A stretch of DNA of 15,497 bases, from positions 1 through 15,497 of the forward strand of contig CAAGBL010000056.1 in NCBI GenBank assembly GCA_900768045.1, read 5' to 3'. Every line of letters begins with the position of its first letter. Position 1 is the stretch's first letter. Positions 7,701-15,014 of the stretch are shown one piece after another. The notes under the pieces were generated by a model. The model did not search any database and was not told where the DNA came from. It worked only from the letters and a program-made list of their open reading frames with translations. This stretch comes from an uncultured Alistipes sp. (GTDB taxonomy: Bacteria; Bacteroidota; Bacteroidia; Bacteroidales; Rikenellaceae). The position numbers and the translations under genes are program-made.

Positions 7701-9013
7701 GCACGGTTCATCAATACTGGGTGGCCCTTGATAACATTCTCGAGGATGCCCCAGATAACTGGATCCTTTCTATCAATAATCTTCTTCGCTGACTTAACAG
7801 TCTTTACGATACCACGCTCGATGAGCTTGCGGATAACGAATGGCTTGTAGAGCTCAGCCGCCATATCCTTAGGAATACCCATCTCGTGCATCTTAAGCTC
7901 AGGACCAACGACGATAACCGAACGTGCAGAGTAGTCAACACGCTTACCCAAGAGGTTCTGACGGAAACGGCCCTGCTTACCCTTCAATGAGTCAGACAAT
8001 GACTTCAAAGCACGGTTAGACTCGTTCTTTACAGCGTTGCTCTTGCGTGAGTTATCGAACAATGAGTCAACAGCCTCCTGCAACATACGCTTCTCGTTGC
8101 GCAAGATAACCTCAGGAGCCTTGATCTCGATAAGGCGCTTAAGACGGTTGTTACGAATGATAACACGACGATACAAATCGTTGAGATCAGACGTAGCGAA
8201 ACGACCACCATCGAGTGGCACCAAAGGACGCAACTCTGGTGGAATAACAGGAATGTCGGTAAGTACCATCCACTCAGGGCGGTTCTTGCCGTTTGAGGCA
8301 CGGAACGACTCGATTACGTTCAAGCACTTCAAGGCCTCGGTCTTACGCTGCTGTGACGACTCCTTAGAGGCACGGTCACGCAATGCGTATGACATAGAGT
8401 CGAGGTCAACCTGCTTGAGGAGTGTGAGGATAGCCTCACCACCCATCTCTGCTACGAACTTCTCTGGATCGTCGTTGTCCAACGCCTGGTTGCCCTTAGG
8501 AAGTGCAGCAACGATATCGAGATACTCCTTCTCTGAGAGTGTCTGCAAACGCTCAACACCCTGCTCCTTAGCAGCACCTGCGTTGATTACAACATAGCGC
8601 TCGTAGTAGATGATAGCCTCGAGCTTCTTTGATGGAATACCCAAGAGGTAACCAATCTTTGATGGCAACGAGCGGAAGTACCAGATGTGAACAACAGGAA
8701 CTACCAATGAGATATGTCCCATGCGCTCACGACGTACCTTCTTCTCGGTAACCTCTACACCGCATCGGTCGCAGACGATACCCTTATAGCGAATACGCTT
8801 ATACTTACCACAATGGCACTCATAGTCCTTCACTGGACCGAAGATGCGCTCGCAGAACAAACCATCACGCTCAGGCTTGTAGGTGCGGTAGTTGATTGTT
8901 TCGGGTTTGAGCACCTCGCCGCTCGACTGTGCACGAATCTCCTCAGGAGATGCCAAGCCAATCGAGATACGGCTATAACTGCTCATCTTATTATTATCTC
9001 TGTTAAATGACAT
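4772..9013 (-). CDS. rpoC: DNA-directed RNA polymerase subunit beta'
   Basis: Largest catalytic subunit of RNA polymerase, 1413 residues. Seen in order: N-terminal zinc site with Cys66, Cys68, Cys81 and Cys84; the catalytic magnesium motif NADFDGD (470-476); the bridge-helix segment HGARKGLADTALKTADAGY (779-797); the second zinc site Cys816, Cys890, Cys897 and Cys900; and trigger-loop sequence QSIGEPGTQLTLRTFH (923-938). The frame is open up to a TTG at 9052 that would overlap rpoB. The ATG at 9013 is chosen because it gives the MSF-type N-terminus with the conserved GLASPEEI about 20 residues in, and leaves a normal 31-bp gap to rpoB. Intact, with no frameshift or missing active-site residue. 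It is last in its operon here. Confidence 0.98.
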   Translation of the reverse strand: MSFNRDNNKMSSYSRISIGLASPEEIRAQSSGEVLKPETINYRTYKPERDGLFCERIFGPVKDYECHCGKYKRIRYKGIVCDRCGVEVTEKKVRRERMGHISLVVPVVHIWYFRSLPSKIGYLLGIPSKKLEAIIYYERYVVINAGAAKEQGVERLQTLSEKEYLDIVAALPKGNQALDNDDPEKFVAEMGGEAILTLLKQVDLDSMSYALRDRASKESSQQRKTEALKCLNVIESFRASNGKNRPEWMVLTDIPVIPPELRPLVPLDGGRFATSDLNDLYRRVIIRNNRLKRLIEIKAPEVILRNEKRMLQEAVDSLFDNSRKSNAVKNESNRALKSLSDSLKGKQGRFRQNLLGKRVDYSARSVIVVGPELKMHEMGIPKDMAAELYKPFVIRKLIERGIVKTVKSAKKIIDRKDPVIWGILENVIKGHPVLMNRAPTLHRLGIQAFQPKLIEGKAMQLHPLSCTAFNADFDGDQMAVHLPLGNAAILEAQILMLGSHNVLNPANGAPITVPSQDMVLGLYYITKPRPGVKGTGLKFYGPEEAIIAYNEKRAALHAVVQCRVRDLDENGNEVFVIKETTIGRILFNQNVPSEVGYINEVLTKRSLRDIIAVVMKKAGADKVAKFLDDIKNMGYRMAFQGGLSFNLDAVVIPDVKEQLINEGYAAADAVIDDYNMGLITNNERYNQIVDIWTNINNKLTNQVINTLKSDQDGFNPVYMMLDSGARGSKEQIRQLSGMRGLMAKPQKSGVEGGQQVIENPILSNFKEGLSVLEYFISTHGARKGLADTALKTADAGYLTRRLVDVAQDVIINEVECGTLRGLTATAIKRNEDVVQTLYDRILGRTALNDVICPTTGEILCKAGEEITEEIAEAIDKSPIESVEIRSVLTCEARRGVCAKCYGRNLATARMVQKGEVVGVIAAQSIGEPGTQLTLRTFHVGGVAGGSTVETNVVSKYEGRLEIDDLRTIKGKNAQGEAIDIVMSRQSEFRIIDPNTNITLYTHALPYGATLFMKDGAEVKKGDMICEWDPYNAVIIAESEGKVVYESIIEGVTYREERDEQTGLSERVVIESKDKTKNPVIKIVNKDGDEIKAYNLPVTAHIMVKNNAKIHAGDILIKIPRAVGKTGGDITGGLPRVTELFEARNPSNPAIVSEIDGEVAFGKIKRGNREIIITSKDGDQKKYLVPLSRQIIVQENDYVRAGMALSDGAITPSDILRILGPTKVQEYIVNEVQEVYRMQGVKINDKHFEVIVRQMMSKVKIEDPGDTRFFEDQVVDKWEFMDVNDELYDKVVVTDAGDSQNVQPGQIISMRKLRDENSALKRRDMALVEVRPIVPATSNQVLQGITRAALQTSSFISAASFQETTKVLNEAAIQAKSDDLVNLKENVITGNPIPGGTGLRDYDDLVVGLKSELE

Positions 9014-9044
9014 AATGTCCAAAGTTTTAAATCCGCAAAATAGG

Positions 9045-12000
9045 TTACTCAAGCTTTACCGAGAGTGCCAAACCACGCAACTCGTGCATAAGCACATTCA
9101 TCGCCTCAGGCACACCTGGACGTGGGAGGTTGTCGCCCTTAACGATAGCCTCGTAAGCCTTAGCACGACCAACAACATCATCAGACTTGATTGTAAGAAT
9201 CTCCTGAAGAATGTTAGCTGCACCGAAGCCCTCCAAGGCCCAAACCTCCATCTCACCAAATCGCTGACCACCAAACTGTGCCTTACCACCAAGTGGCTGC
9301 TGAGTAATGAGTGAGTATGGACCGATAGAACGAGCATGCATCTTATCGTCGATCATGTGACCGAGCTTAAGCATGTAGATAACACCTACTGTTGCTGGCT
9401 GGTCGAAACGCTCACCAGTACCACCATCGTAGAGGTATGTACGACCGCTACGTGGAATACCTGCCTGAGCAGTGTACTCGTTAATCTGCTCGAGCGATGC
9501 ACCATCGAAAATAGGTGTTGCGAACTTCAAACCAAGCTCCTTACCTGCCCAACCGAGAACAGTCTCGTAGATCTGTCCAAGGTTCATTCGTGAAGGCACG
9601 CCAAGTGGGTTTAGACAGATGTCCACGATAGTACCATCCTCCAAGAATGGCATATCCTCATCACGAACAACCTTTGCTACAATACCCTTGTTACCGTGAC
9701 GGCCCGCCATCTTATCACCTACCTTAAGCTTACGCTTCTTAGCGATATATACCTTAGCCATCTTGATAACACCTGATGTAGGAATCTCATCACCGTTAGT
9801 GAGGTTGTACTTCTCACGGTTTACGGCTGCTGCAACCTTCTTACACTCGATAGTGTAGTTGTTGATTGTAAGCGAGATGAGTGCATCATCGTGCTCGTTG
9901 CCAGTCCAGCGTGTCTGACCCAAAGTCATATAGCCATTAGGCACACCTGTCTTGCTGTCGAAGCTAATAGATGCGATATCCTCCAACATCTTCTGCGAGA
10001 ACTTCTCGCCAGCAGAATAGAGCTCAACATTATAATAGTCGTAGATACCTGTTGTAGTCTTGCCCTCCAACAAACGCCATAGCTTAGCCACGAGTGTCTT
10101 GGTAAGCTCGGCAATCTGCTGTGCATACTCTGCATCGAGCTGCTCCATCTGAGCCTTCTCCTGAGCACGGTTACGCTTACCGTCCTTCTGAATGTGGCTA
10201 TAGAGCTTAGTGTCGATAACAATACCGTGCAATGATGGCTGTGCCTTCAACGAAGCATCTTTTACATCACCGGCCTTATCGCCGAAGATAGCACGCAAAA
10301 GCTTCTCCTCAGGTGAAGGATCGCTCTCACCCTTAGGTGTAATCTTACCGATAAGAATGTCACCTGGAGTAACCTTTGCACCGATGCGGATAATACCATT
10401 TGCGTCCAAATCCTTGGTTGCATCCTCCGATACGTTAGGAATATCAGATGTAAGCTCCTCGACACCACGCTTAGTGTCACGAACCTCCATGATATACTCG
10501 TCAACGTGTACAGAAGTGAAGATATCCTCACGCTGGATACGCTCTGAGATAACGATAGCATCCTCGAAGTTATAACCCTTCCAAGGCATGAACGCTACCT
10601 TAAGGTTGCGGCCCAATGCCAACTCACCCTTCTCAGTAGAGTAACCCTCGGTCAAAATCTGGCCCTTAGTAACCTTATCTCCTGTAAGAACGATAGGCTT
10701 AAGCGTTACTGTTGTATTCTGGTTTGTACGACGGTAGCGTGGCAACTCGTAAACAGTTACCTCTGGTGCGAACGATGCAATCTGCTCATCCTCATTGCGC
10801 TCGTAGCGTACCTCGATGCGTGTAGCGTCGGCAAATACTACCTCGCCATCGCCCTCAGCAACAACCTGAATACGGCTATCAACGATCATCTCCTTCTCGA
10901 TACCTGTACCTACGATAGGTGCCTCAGGACGCACCAATGGCACTGCCTGGCGCATCATGTTAGATCCCATCAACGCACGGTTAGCATCATCGTGCTCGAG
11001 GAAAGGAATAAGGCTCGCAGCGATAGAAGCAACCTGGTTAGGTGCAACGTCAACAAGGTGTACCTCAGTGTCGTGAACAACAGGGAAGTCAGCACCAAGA
11101 CGAGCCTTGATACGATCGGTATTTAGGAAGTGGCCATCGTCAGTGAGCTGCTCATTTGACTGTGCCACAATCTGTCCCTCCTCCTCTTCTGCTGAGTAGT
11201 AACGGATATTGTCGTTGTTAAGGTCGACAATACCGTTCTCCACCTTGCGGTAAGGAGTCTCGATGAAGCCCATGTCCGAAATCTTGGCATATACGCACAA
11301 TGACGAAATAAGACCAATGTTAGGACCCTCAGGCGACTCGATAGGACAAAGACGGCCGTAGTGAGTGTAGTGCACATCTCGAACCTCGAAACCTGCACGA
11401 TCACGTGACAAACCGCCAGGACCCAACGCTGACAAACGACGCTTATGCGTAATCTCAGCCAATGGGTTGATCTGATCCATGAACTGCGAAAGCTGGCTCG
11501 TACCGAAGAACGAGTTAACAACGCTTGCCAAAGTCTTGGCATTGATCAAATCCTCTGGTGTGAAGACCTCGTTATCGCGTACGTTCATACGCTCACGGAT
11601 AGTACGTGCAATACGAACCAAACCAACCGAGAACTGGTTAGCAAGCTGCTCGCCTACTGTACGTACACGACGATTTGACAAGTGGTCGATATCGTCAACG
11701 TCGGCCTTCGAGTTGATAAGCTGGATAAGGTACTTGATGATCTCGATGATATCCTCACGAGTAAGTGTGCGGATAGCTGGATCGATCGACAAATCCAACT
11801 TCTTATTGATACGGAAACGGCCCACATCACCCAAGTCGTAACGCTTATCTGAGAAGAACAACTTCTCGATAACGTCACGAGCTGTAGCCTCATCTGGTGG
11901 CTCCGAAGCGCGAAGCTGTCTATAGATATAGACTACGGCCTCCTTCTCTGAGTTACAAGGATCTTTATGAAGTGTGTTGTAGATAATCGAGAAGTCGATA

Positions 12001-12902
12001 CCCGATGGGTTGTCGTTGTGAAGAAGAATGGTCTTTGCTCCCGACTCAATAATCTCGTCGATATGCTCCTCCTGAAGCTCTACCTCACGGTCAACAATTA
12101 CGTTGTGACGCTCGATAGATACTACCTCACCAGTATCCTCATCAACAAAGTCCTCAACCCATGTTGAAAGCACACGTGCAGCAAGCTTGCGGCCTACATT
12201 CTTCTTAAGATTTGCCTTAGTAACCTTTACCTCGTCAGCAAGGTCGAAAATCTCAAGAATCTGCTGGTCGCTCTCAAAGCCGATAGCACGCAAAAGGGTT
12301 GTTACGGGCAACTTCTTCTTACGGTCGATGTAAGCATACATCACGTTGTTGATGTCCGTAGCAAACTCAATCCATGAACCCTTAAATGGGATAATACGTG
12401 CAGAGTATAGCTTAGTACCGTTAGTGTGCATGCTCTGGCCAAAGAATACGCCAGGAGAACGGTGAAGCTGTGAAACAACAACACGCTCAGCACCATTGAA
12501 GATGAAGGTACCACGCTCTGTCATGTAAGGGATAAGGCCAAAGTACACGTCCTGAACAACCTCGTCGAAATCCTCGTGCTCGGTGTCAGTACAATAGAGC
12601 TTAAGCTTGGCCTTTAGGGGCACACTATACGTCAAACCACGCTCGATACACTCCTCAATAGAGTAACGAGGCTGGTCGATGTAATAGTCAATAAACTCCA
12701 AAACAAAGTTGTTTCGGGTGTCTGTGATTGGGAAATTCTCGCTGAACACCTTGTACAAGCCCTCGTTCTTACGATTCTCGGCTGTGGTGTCAAGCTGGAA
12801 GAAATCACGGAATGATTTAAGCTGAATCTCCAACAAATCAGGATATGGAACCCTGTTTTTGATGGTAGAAAAGCTTATACGCTGTTGTTGTGTAGTGGAC
12901 AT
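9045..12902 (-). CDS. rpoB: DNA-directed RNA polymerase subunit beta
   Basis: Second-largest RNA polymerase subunit, 1285 residues, forming the catalytic cleft with beta'. Clear landmarks are the rifampicin-pocket segment at 467-494 (SQLSQFMDQ, then ITHKRRLSALG), CPIESPEGPNIGL (519-531), and KMAGRHGNKG (1064-1073), which contacts the active site. The C-terminal block around GGKAQFGGQRFGEMEVWALE (1205-1224) clamps beta'. Residues about 900-1035 are a lineage-variable insertion rich in charged residues, probably coiled-coil. The ATG at 12902 (MSTTQQQ) is preferred over an in-frame TTG three codons upstream. The promoter-less, hairpin-rich spacer before it suggests expression by read-through from the ribosomal-protein genes. 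Confidence 0.98.
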   Translation of the reverse strand: MSTTQQQRISFSTIKNRVPYPDLLEIQLKSFRDFFQLDTTAENRKNEGLYKVFSENFPITDTRNNFVLEFIDYYIDQPRYSIEECIERGLTYSVPLKAKLKLYCTDTEHEDFDEVVQDVYFGLIPYMTERGTFIFNGAERVVVSQLHRSPGVFFGQSMHTNGTKLYSARIIPFKGSWIEFATDINNVMYAYIDRKKKLPVTTLLRAIGFESDQQILEIFDLADEVKVTKANLKKNVGRKLAARVLSTWVEDFVDEDTGEVVSIERHNVIVDREVELQEEHIDEIIESGAKTILLHNDNPSGIDFSIIYNTLHKDPCNSEKEAVVYIYRQLRASEPPDEATARDVIEKLFFSDKRYDLGDVGRFRINKKLDLSIDPAIRTLTREDIIEIIKYLIQLINSKADVDDIDHLSNRRVRTVGEQLANQFSVGLVRIARTIRERMNVRDNEVFTPEDLINAKTLASVVNSFFGTSQLSQFMDQINPLAEITHKRRLSALGPGGLSRDRAGFEVRDVHYTHYGRLCPIESPEGPNIGLISSLCVYAKISDMGFIETPYRKVENGIVDLNNDNIRYYSAEEEEGQIVAQSNEQLTDDGHFLNTDRIKARLGADFPVVHDTEVHLVDVAPNQVASIAASLIPFLEHDDANRALMGSNMMRQAVPLVRPEAPIVGTGIEKEMIVDSRIQVVAEGDGEVVFADATRIEVRYERNEDEQIASFAPEVTVYELPRYRRTNQNTTVTLKPIVLTGDKVTKGQILTEGYSTEKGELALGRNLKVAFMPWKGYNFEDAIVISERIQREDIFTSVHVDEYIMEVRDTKRGVEELTSDIPNVSEDATKDLDANGIIRIGAKVTPGDILIGKITPKGESDPSPEEKLLRAIFGDKAGDVKDASLKAQPSLHGIVIDTKLYSHIQKDGKRNRAQEKAQMEQLDAEYAQQIAELTKTLVAKLWRLLEGKTTTGIYDYYNVELYSAGEKFSQKMLEDIASISFDSKTGVPNGYMTLGQTRWTGNEHDDALISLTINNYTIECKKVAAAVNREKYNLTNGDEIPTSGVIKMAKVYIAKKRKLKVGDKMAGRHGNKGIVAKVVRDEDMPFLEDGTIVDICLNPLGVPSRMNLGQIYETVLGWAGKELGLKFATPIFDGASLEQINEYTAQAGIPRSGRTYLYDGGTGERFDQPATVGVIYMLKLGHMIDDKMHARSIGPYSLITQQPLGGKAQFGGQRFGEMEVWALEGFGAANILQEILTIKSDDVVGRAKAYEAIVKGDNLPRPGVPEAMNVLMHELRGLALSVKLE

Positions 12903-13097
12903 ATAATCCAAAATGTTTTAGTGAATTTTACACTTTTTATTGTGTTGACCTATCACCGGCCGCTAGACATTCGGCACTAATCGTCAAAAGGACTACGCAA
13001 AAAATATCGACCTTGAAAACCACCTCAGCACAAATAGATGCGCATCATAGCGAGCAAAATCTCAACCCTCTACTTGTCCCACTCCCCTAACATTACG

Positions 13098-13123
13098 GCA
13101 AGACGACACAACATCCGTCTCGC
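13098..13123 (-). other. RNA hairpin in rplL-rpoB spacer
   Basis: GCAAGACG (13098-13105) faces CGTCTCGC (13116-13123) across a 10-base loop: 8 pairs. The A13100/C13121 mismatch becomes a U-G wobble in the minus-strand RNA, so the structure fits the operon transcript. Confidence 0.55.
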
Positions 13124-13158
13124 TAGCACCAAGGAGCAACGACATGGGCATAAGCCTG

Positions 13159-13182
13159 AAAAAGTCGGGAGTATCTATCCCG
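13159..13182 (-). terminator. Terminator-like hairpin (candidate attenuator) upstream of rpoB
   Basis: On the minus strand CGGGA (13182-13178) pairs with TCCCG (13170-13166) around a 7-base loop; after AC a T5 run (13163-13159) follows. The short but G/C-rich stem with a U-tract looks like a weak intrinsic terminator. Because rpoB and rpoC lie downstream and are essential, it can only be partial, or relieved under some conditions. Confidence 0.5.
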
Positions 13183-13184
13183 CT

Positions 13185-13223
13185 AATGCCCTCAGTGTCA
13201 CACATGTACACTCTGAGAGCATT
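13185..13223 (-). other. Long RNA hairpin in rplL-rpoB spacer
   Basis: AATGCCCTC (13185-13193) pairs with GAGAGCATT (13215-13223). AGTGT (13194-13198) then pairs with ACACT (13208-13212), with a two-base bulge. The C13190/A13218 mismatch is a G-U wobble in the minus-strand RNA. With 14 pairs this is the longest helix of the spacer and the best RNase III candidate. Confidence 0.6.
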
Positions 13224-13230
13224 GAACTAT

Positions 13231-13272
13231 CTAAAGTCTGGCACAGCCTTAATTTGCACTCCAGACTATTAG
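13231..13272 (-). other. RNA hairpin in rplL-rpoB spacer
   Basis: CTAAAGTCTGG (13231-13241) pairs with CCAGACTATTAG (13261-13272): 11 pairs with one bulged base and a 19-base loop. Confidence 0.55.
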
Positions 13273-13287
13273 ACCACAAAAGGCATA

Positions 13288-13308
13288 GAGCTAACTTTAC
13301 GTTAGCCC
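13288..13308 (-). other. RNA hairpin 32 bp after the rplL stop
   Basis: GAGCTAAC (13288-13295) pairs with GTTAGCCC (13301-13308) around TTTAC. The A13289/C13307 mismatch is a U-G wobble on the minus strand. No U-tract follows, so it is probably not a terminator; it could protect the 3' end of processed rplL mRNA. Confidence 0.55.
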
Positions 13309-13340
13309 TACACCTCATAGGATGTGTGAGTAAGCTAAAA

Positions 13341-13718
13341 TTACTTAAGCTCAACCTCTGCACCAGCCTCCTCAAGAGAAGCCTTGATTGACTCAGCCTC
13401 CTCCTTAGAGATACCCTCCTTGATTGCCTTAGGAGCGCCATCAACCAATGCCTTAGCGTCACCAAGTGACAAGCCAGCAAGCTCCTTAACAACCTTGATA
13501 ACCTGAAGCTTTGCCTGACCAGCGTTCTTCAAGATTACATCGAATGTTGACTTCTCAGCAGGAGCAGCCTCACCTGCACCAGCTGCAGGAGCAGCAACTG
13601 CAACAGCCGCTGCAGCAGGCTCAATACCGTACTCCTCCTTGAGGATAGTAGCCAACTCGTTTACCTCCTTAACAGTCAAGTTTACCAACTCCTCTGCCAA
13701 TACTTTTACATCTGCCAT
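13341..13718 (-). CDS. rplL: 50S ribosomal protein bL12 (L7/L12)
   Basis: Stalk protein of the large ribosomal subunit, 125 residues, normal for the family. It recruits translation GTPases as multiple copies bound to uL10. Residues 1-33 form the N-terminal dimerisation and uL10-binding domain. Residues about 34-54 are the Ala/Gly/Pro-rich flexible hinge. The rest is the C-terminal factor-binding domain, with KTFDVIL-like sequence (STFDVILKNAG, 57-67), KLQVIKVVKELAGLSL (70-85) and the DAKALVDGAPKAIKEG segment (87-102). It starts 42 bp after rplJ with no Shine-Dalgarno sequence, only an A/T-rich leader, as is usual in Bacteroidota. The long structured spacer to rpoB follows it. Confidence 0.97.
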   Translation of the reverse strand: MADVKVLAEELVNLTVKEVNELATILKEEYGIEPAAAAVAVAAPAAGAGEAAPAEKSTFDVILKNAGQAKLQVIKVVKELAGLSLGDAKALVDGAPKAIKEGISKEEAESIKASLEEAGAEVELK

Positions 13719-13760
13719 AGTTGTAATATTTTTTTAATTTTGTTTTTGTTACTTGTTAAA

Positions 13761-14285
13761 TTAGTTGTTTCTCTCCTCGAGAGCCTTTACGAGGCCCGCG
13801 ATCTTCTGACCTGCATTTGACTGCAAAGCAGAAATGACATTCTTAGCAGGCGACTGCAAGAGCATAACGATATCGCCAATAAGCTCCTCGCGGCTCTTGA
13901 TGTTGCACAAATTGTCGAGCTGATTGTCACCTACGTAAACGCAACCCTCAACGTAAGCTGCCTTCAACACTGGCTTGTCGCTCTTCTTGCGGAACTCCTT
14001 GATGAGCTGCGCTGGAGCCTTACCAGTCTCGGTGAACATAATCGATGTCGAACCCTTCAATACAGCCAAGATGTCAGCCTCAGCCTTACCGACATTCTCC
14101 AAAGCCTTACCAAGCAATGTGTTCTTAACAACAACAAGCTTGATCTTCTTCTCGAAACACTGGCGACGCAATGCTGCAGTCTGCTCAGCGTTCAAAGCCT
14201 CGATGTCAGCCAAGTAGAAGTGAGGGTAGGCATTGAGCTGCTCGGTAAGACCGTTGATAACGGCCATCTTTTCTTGCTTAGTCAT
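13761..14285 (-). CDS. rplJ: 50S ribosomal protein uL10
   Basis: Base of the ribosomal stalk, 174 residues, normal length. It binds 23S rRNA through its N-terminal domain and bL12 dimers through its C-terminal helix. Family sequence includes FYLADIEALNAEQ near the N-terminus, VVVKNTLLGKAL (46-57) and the GSTSIMFTE strand. The C-terminal helix from about 143 (SPAKNVISALQSNAGQKIAG) ends in EERNN. It lies 19 bp after rplA. The start codon is preceded by a full Shine-Dalgarno sequence, unlike its neighbours. In other bacteria uL10 with bL12 represses its own mRNA through an upstream leader. Here such a site would have to lie largely inside the rplA coding region, since the gap is so short. Confidence 0.97.
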   Translation of the reverse strand: MTKQEKMAVINGLTEQLNAYPHFYLADIEALNAEQTAALRRQCFEKKIKLVVVKNTLLGKALENVGKAEADILAVLKGSTSIMFTETGKAPAQLIKEFRKKSDKPVLKAAYVEGCVYVGDNQLDNLCNIKSREELIGDIVMLLQSPAKNVISALQSNAGQKIAGLVKALEERNN

Positions 14286-14292
14286 AGTTTCT

Positions 14293-14301
14293 ATCCTCCT
14301 T
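14293..14301 (-). promoter_or_regulatory. Strong Shine-Dalgarno sequence of rplJ
   Basis: AAGGAGGAT on the minus strand, with 7 bases between it and the rplJ ATG at 14285; the GGAGG core is 9 bases from the ATG. It is near-ideal, whereas rplL and rplA in this operon show none and rplK only a weak AAGG. Bacteroidota rarely use this element, so it may mark special translational control of the stalk proteins. Confidence 0.85.
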
Positions 14302-14304
14302 CAA

Positions 14305-15000
14305 TTACTTTGTTTCTACTGATTTAGGATCTACCTCAATACCAGGGCTCATTGTTGTAGAGAGGAATACGCTCTTTACATAAGTACCCTTAGCAGCTGA
14401 TGGCTTGAGCTTAATGATTGTGCTCATTACCTCGTTAGCATTATCTACAATCTGCTCTGGTGTGAAAGACACCTTACCGATTGAAGTGTGGATAATACCA
14501 TACTTATCAACCTTGAAGTCAATCTTACCTGCCTTAACCTCCTGAACAGCCTTAGCTACGTCCATAGTAACTGTACCTGTCTTAGGGTTAGGCATCAAGC
14601 CACGTGGACCCAAAATACGACCGAGAGCACCAACCTTACCCATTACGTTAGGGGTAGTGATGATTACATCTACGTCAGTCCAACCGCCCTTAATCTTCTC
14701 GATGTACTCGTCAAGACCTACGAAGTCTGCGCCAGCTGCCTGTGCCTCAGCCTCCTTGTCAGGAGTACAGAGAACCAATACACGTACAGTCTTACCTGTA
14801 CCGTGTGGCAATGTAACAACGCCACGAACCATCTGATTAGCCTTACGAGGATCTACGCCGAGACGCACGTCAATATCTACTGAAGCATCAAATTTCGTAA
14901 AGGTAATTTCCTTTAGAAGAGCTGCAGCCTCAGAAAGCTTGTACGCCTTGTCCTCGACCTTTGCGTAGGCAATCTTTTGATTTTTTGTCAACTTACTCAT
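14305..15000 (-). CDS. rplA: 50S ribosomal protein uL1
   Basis: Large-subunit protein of the L1 stalk, 231 residues, typical length. It helps move deacylated tRNA out of the E site. Recognisable sequence includes VDIDVRLGVDPRKANQMVRG (41-60), LPHGTGK (64-70), and the rRNA-binding stretch GRILGPRGLMPNPKTGTVT (127-145). In many bacteria uL1 also represses the rplK-rplA mRNA by binding a leader that mimics its rRNA site; any such leader is outside this window or within the short gaps. It starts 14 bp after the rplK stop with no Shine-Dalgarno sequence. Confidence 0.97.
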   Translation of the reverse strand: MSKLTKNQKIAYAKVEDKAYKLSEAAALLKEITFTKFDASVDIDVRLGVDPRKANQMVRGVVTLPHGTGKTVRVLVLCTPDKEAEAQAAGADFVGLDEYIEKIKGGWTDVDVIITTPNVMGKVGALGRILGPRGLMPNPKTGTVTMDVAKAVQEVKAGKIDFKVDKYGIIHTSIGKVSFTPEQIVDNANEVMSTIIKLKPSAAKGTYVKSVFLSTTMSPGIEVDPKSVETK

Positions 15001-15014
15001 TCTTGTAATTTTCG

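Larger units (their letters stand above)
12903..13340 (-). promoter_or_regulatory. Structured rplL-rpoB spacer, candidate attenuator or RNA-processing region
   Basis: A 438-bp gap in an otherwise tight operon. No convincing coding sequence, tRNA or Bacteroidota consensus promoter was found on the minus strand. In transcript order it holds hairpins at 13288-13308, 13231-13272 and 13185-13223, a terminator-like hairpin at 13159-13182, and another hairpin at 13098-13123. The last 190 bases before rpoB show little strong structure beyond a 10-bp palindrome GATGCGCATC (13037-13046). In Escherichia coli the equivalent spacer carries an attenuator and an RNase III site that set rpoBC output relative to ribosomal proteins; the same role here is inference. 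Confidence 0.6.

Noticed and set aside
8037..8597. A 186-codon plus-strand open frame inside rpoC
   Set aside because: It is antisense to highly conserved rpoC codons and has no family resemblance. The same applies to the other long antisense frames within rpoB, rpoC and tamL.
9014..9052. TTG start for rpoC at 9052
   Set aside because: It would overlap rpoB and add 13 residues not expected in Bacteroidales RpoC. The ATG at 9013 gives the family N-terminus.
13037..13046. Palindrome GATGCGCATC as an operator
   Set aside because: It is a single 10-bp palindrome with no second copy or nearby promoter, so chance is a sufficient explanation.
12903..13340. tRNA gene or separate rpoB promoter in the spacer
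   Set aside because: No cloverleaf or CCA end was found. No TAnnTTTG box with a properly spaced TTTG was found on the minus strand; only one-mismatch boxes without a partner.
13038..13391. A 117-codon plus-strand open frame across the rplL-rpoB spacer
   Set aside because: It runs antisense into the end of rplL, has no recognisable domain or ribosome site, and covers the hairpins that better explain this region.
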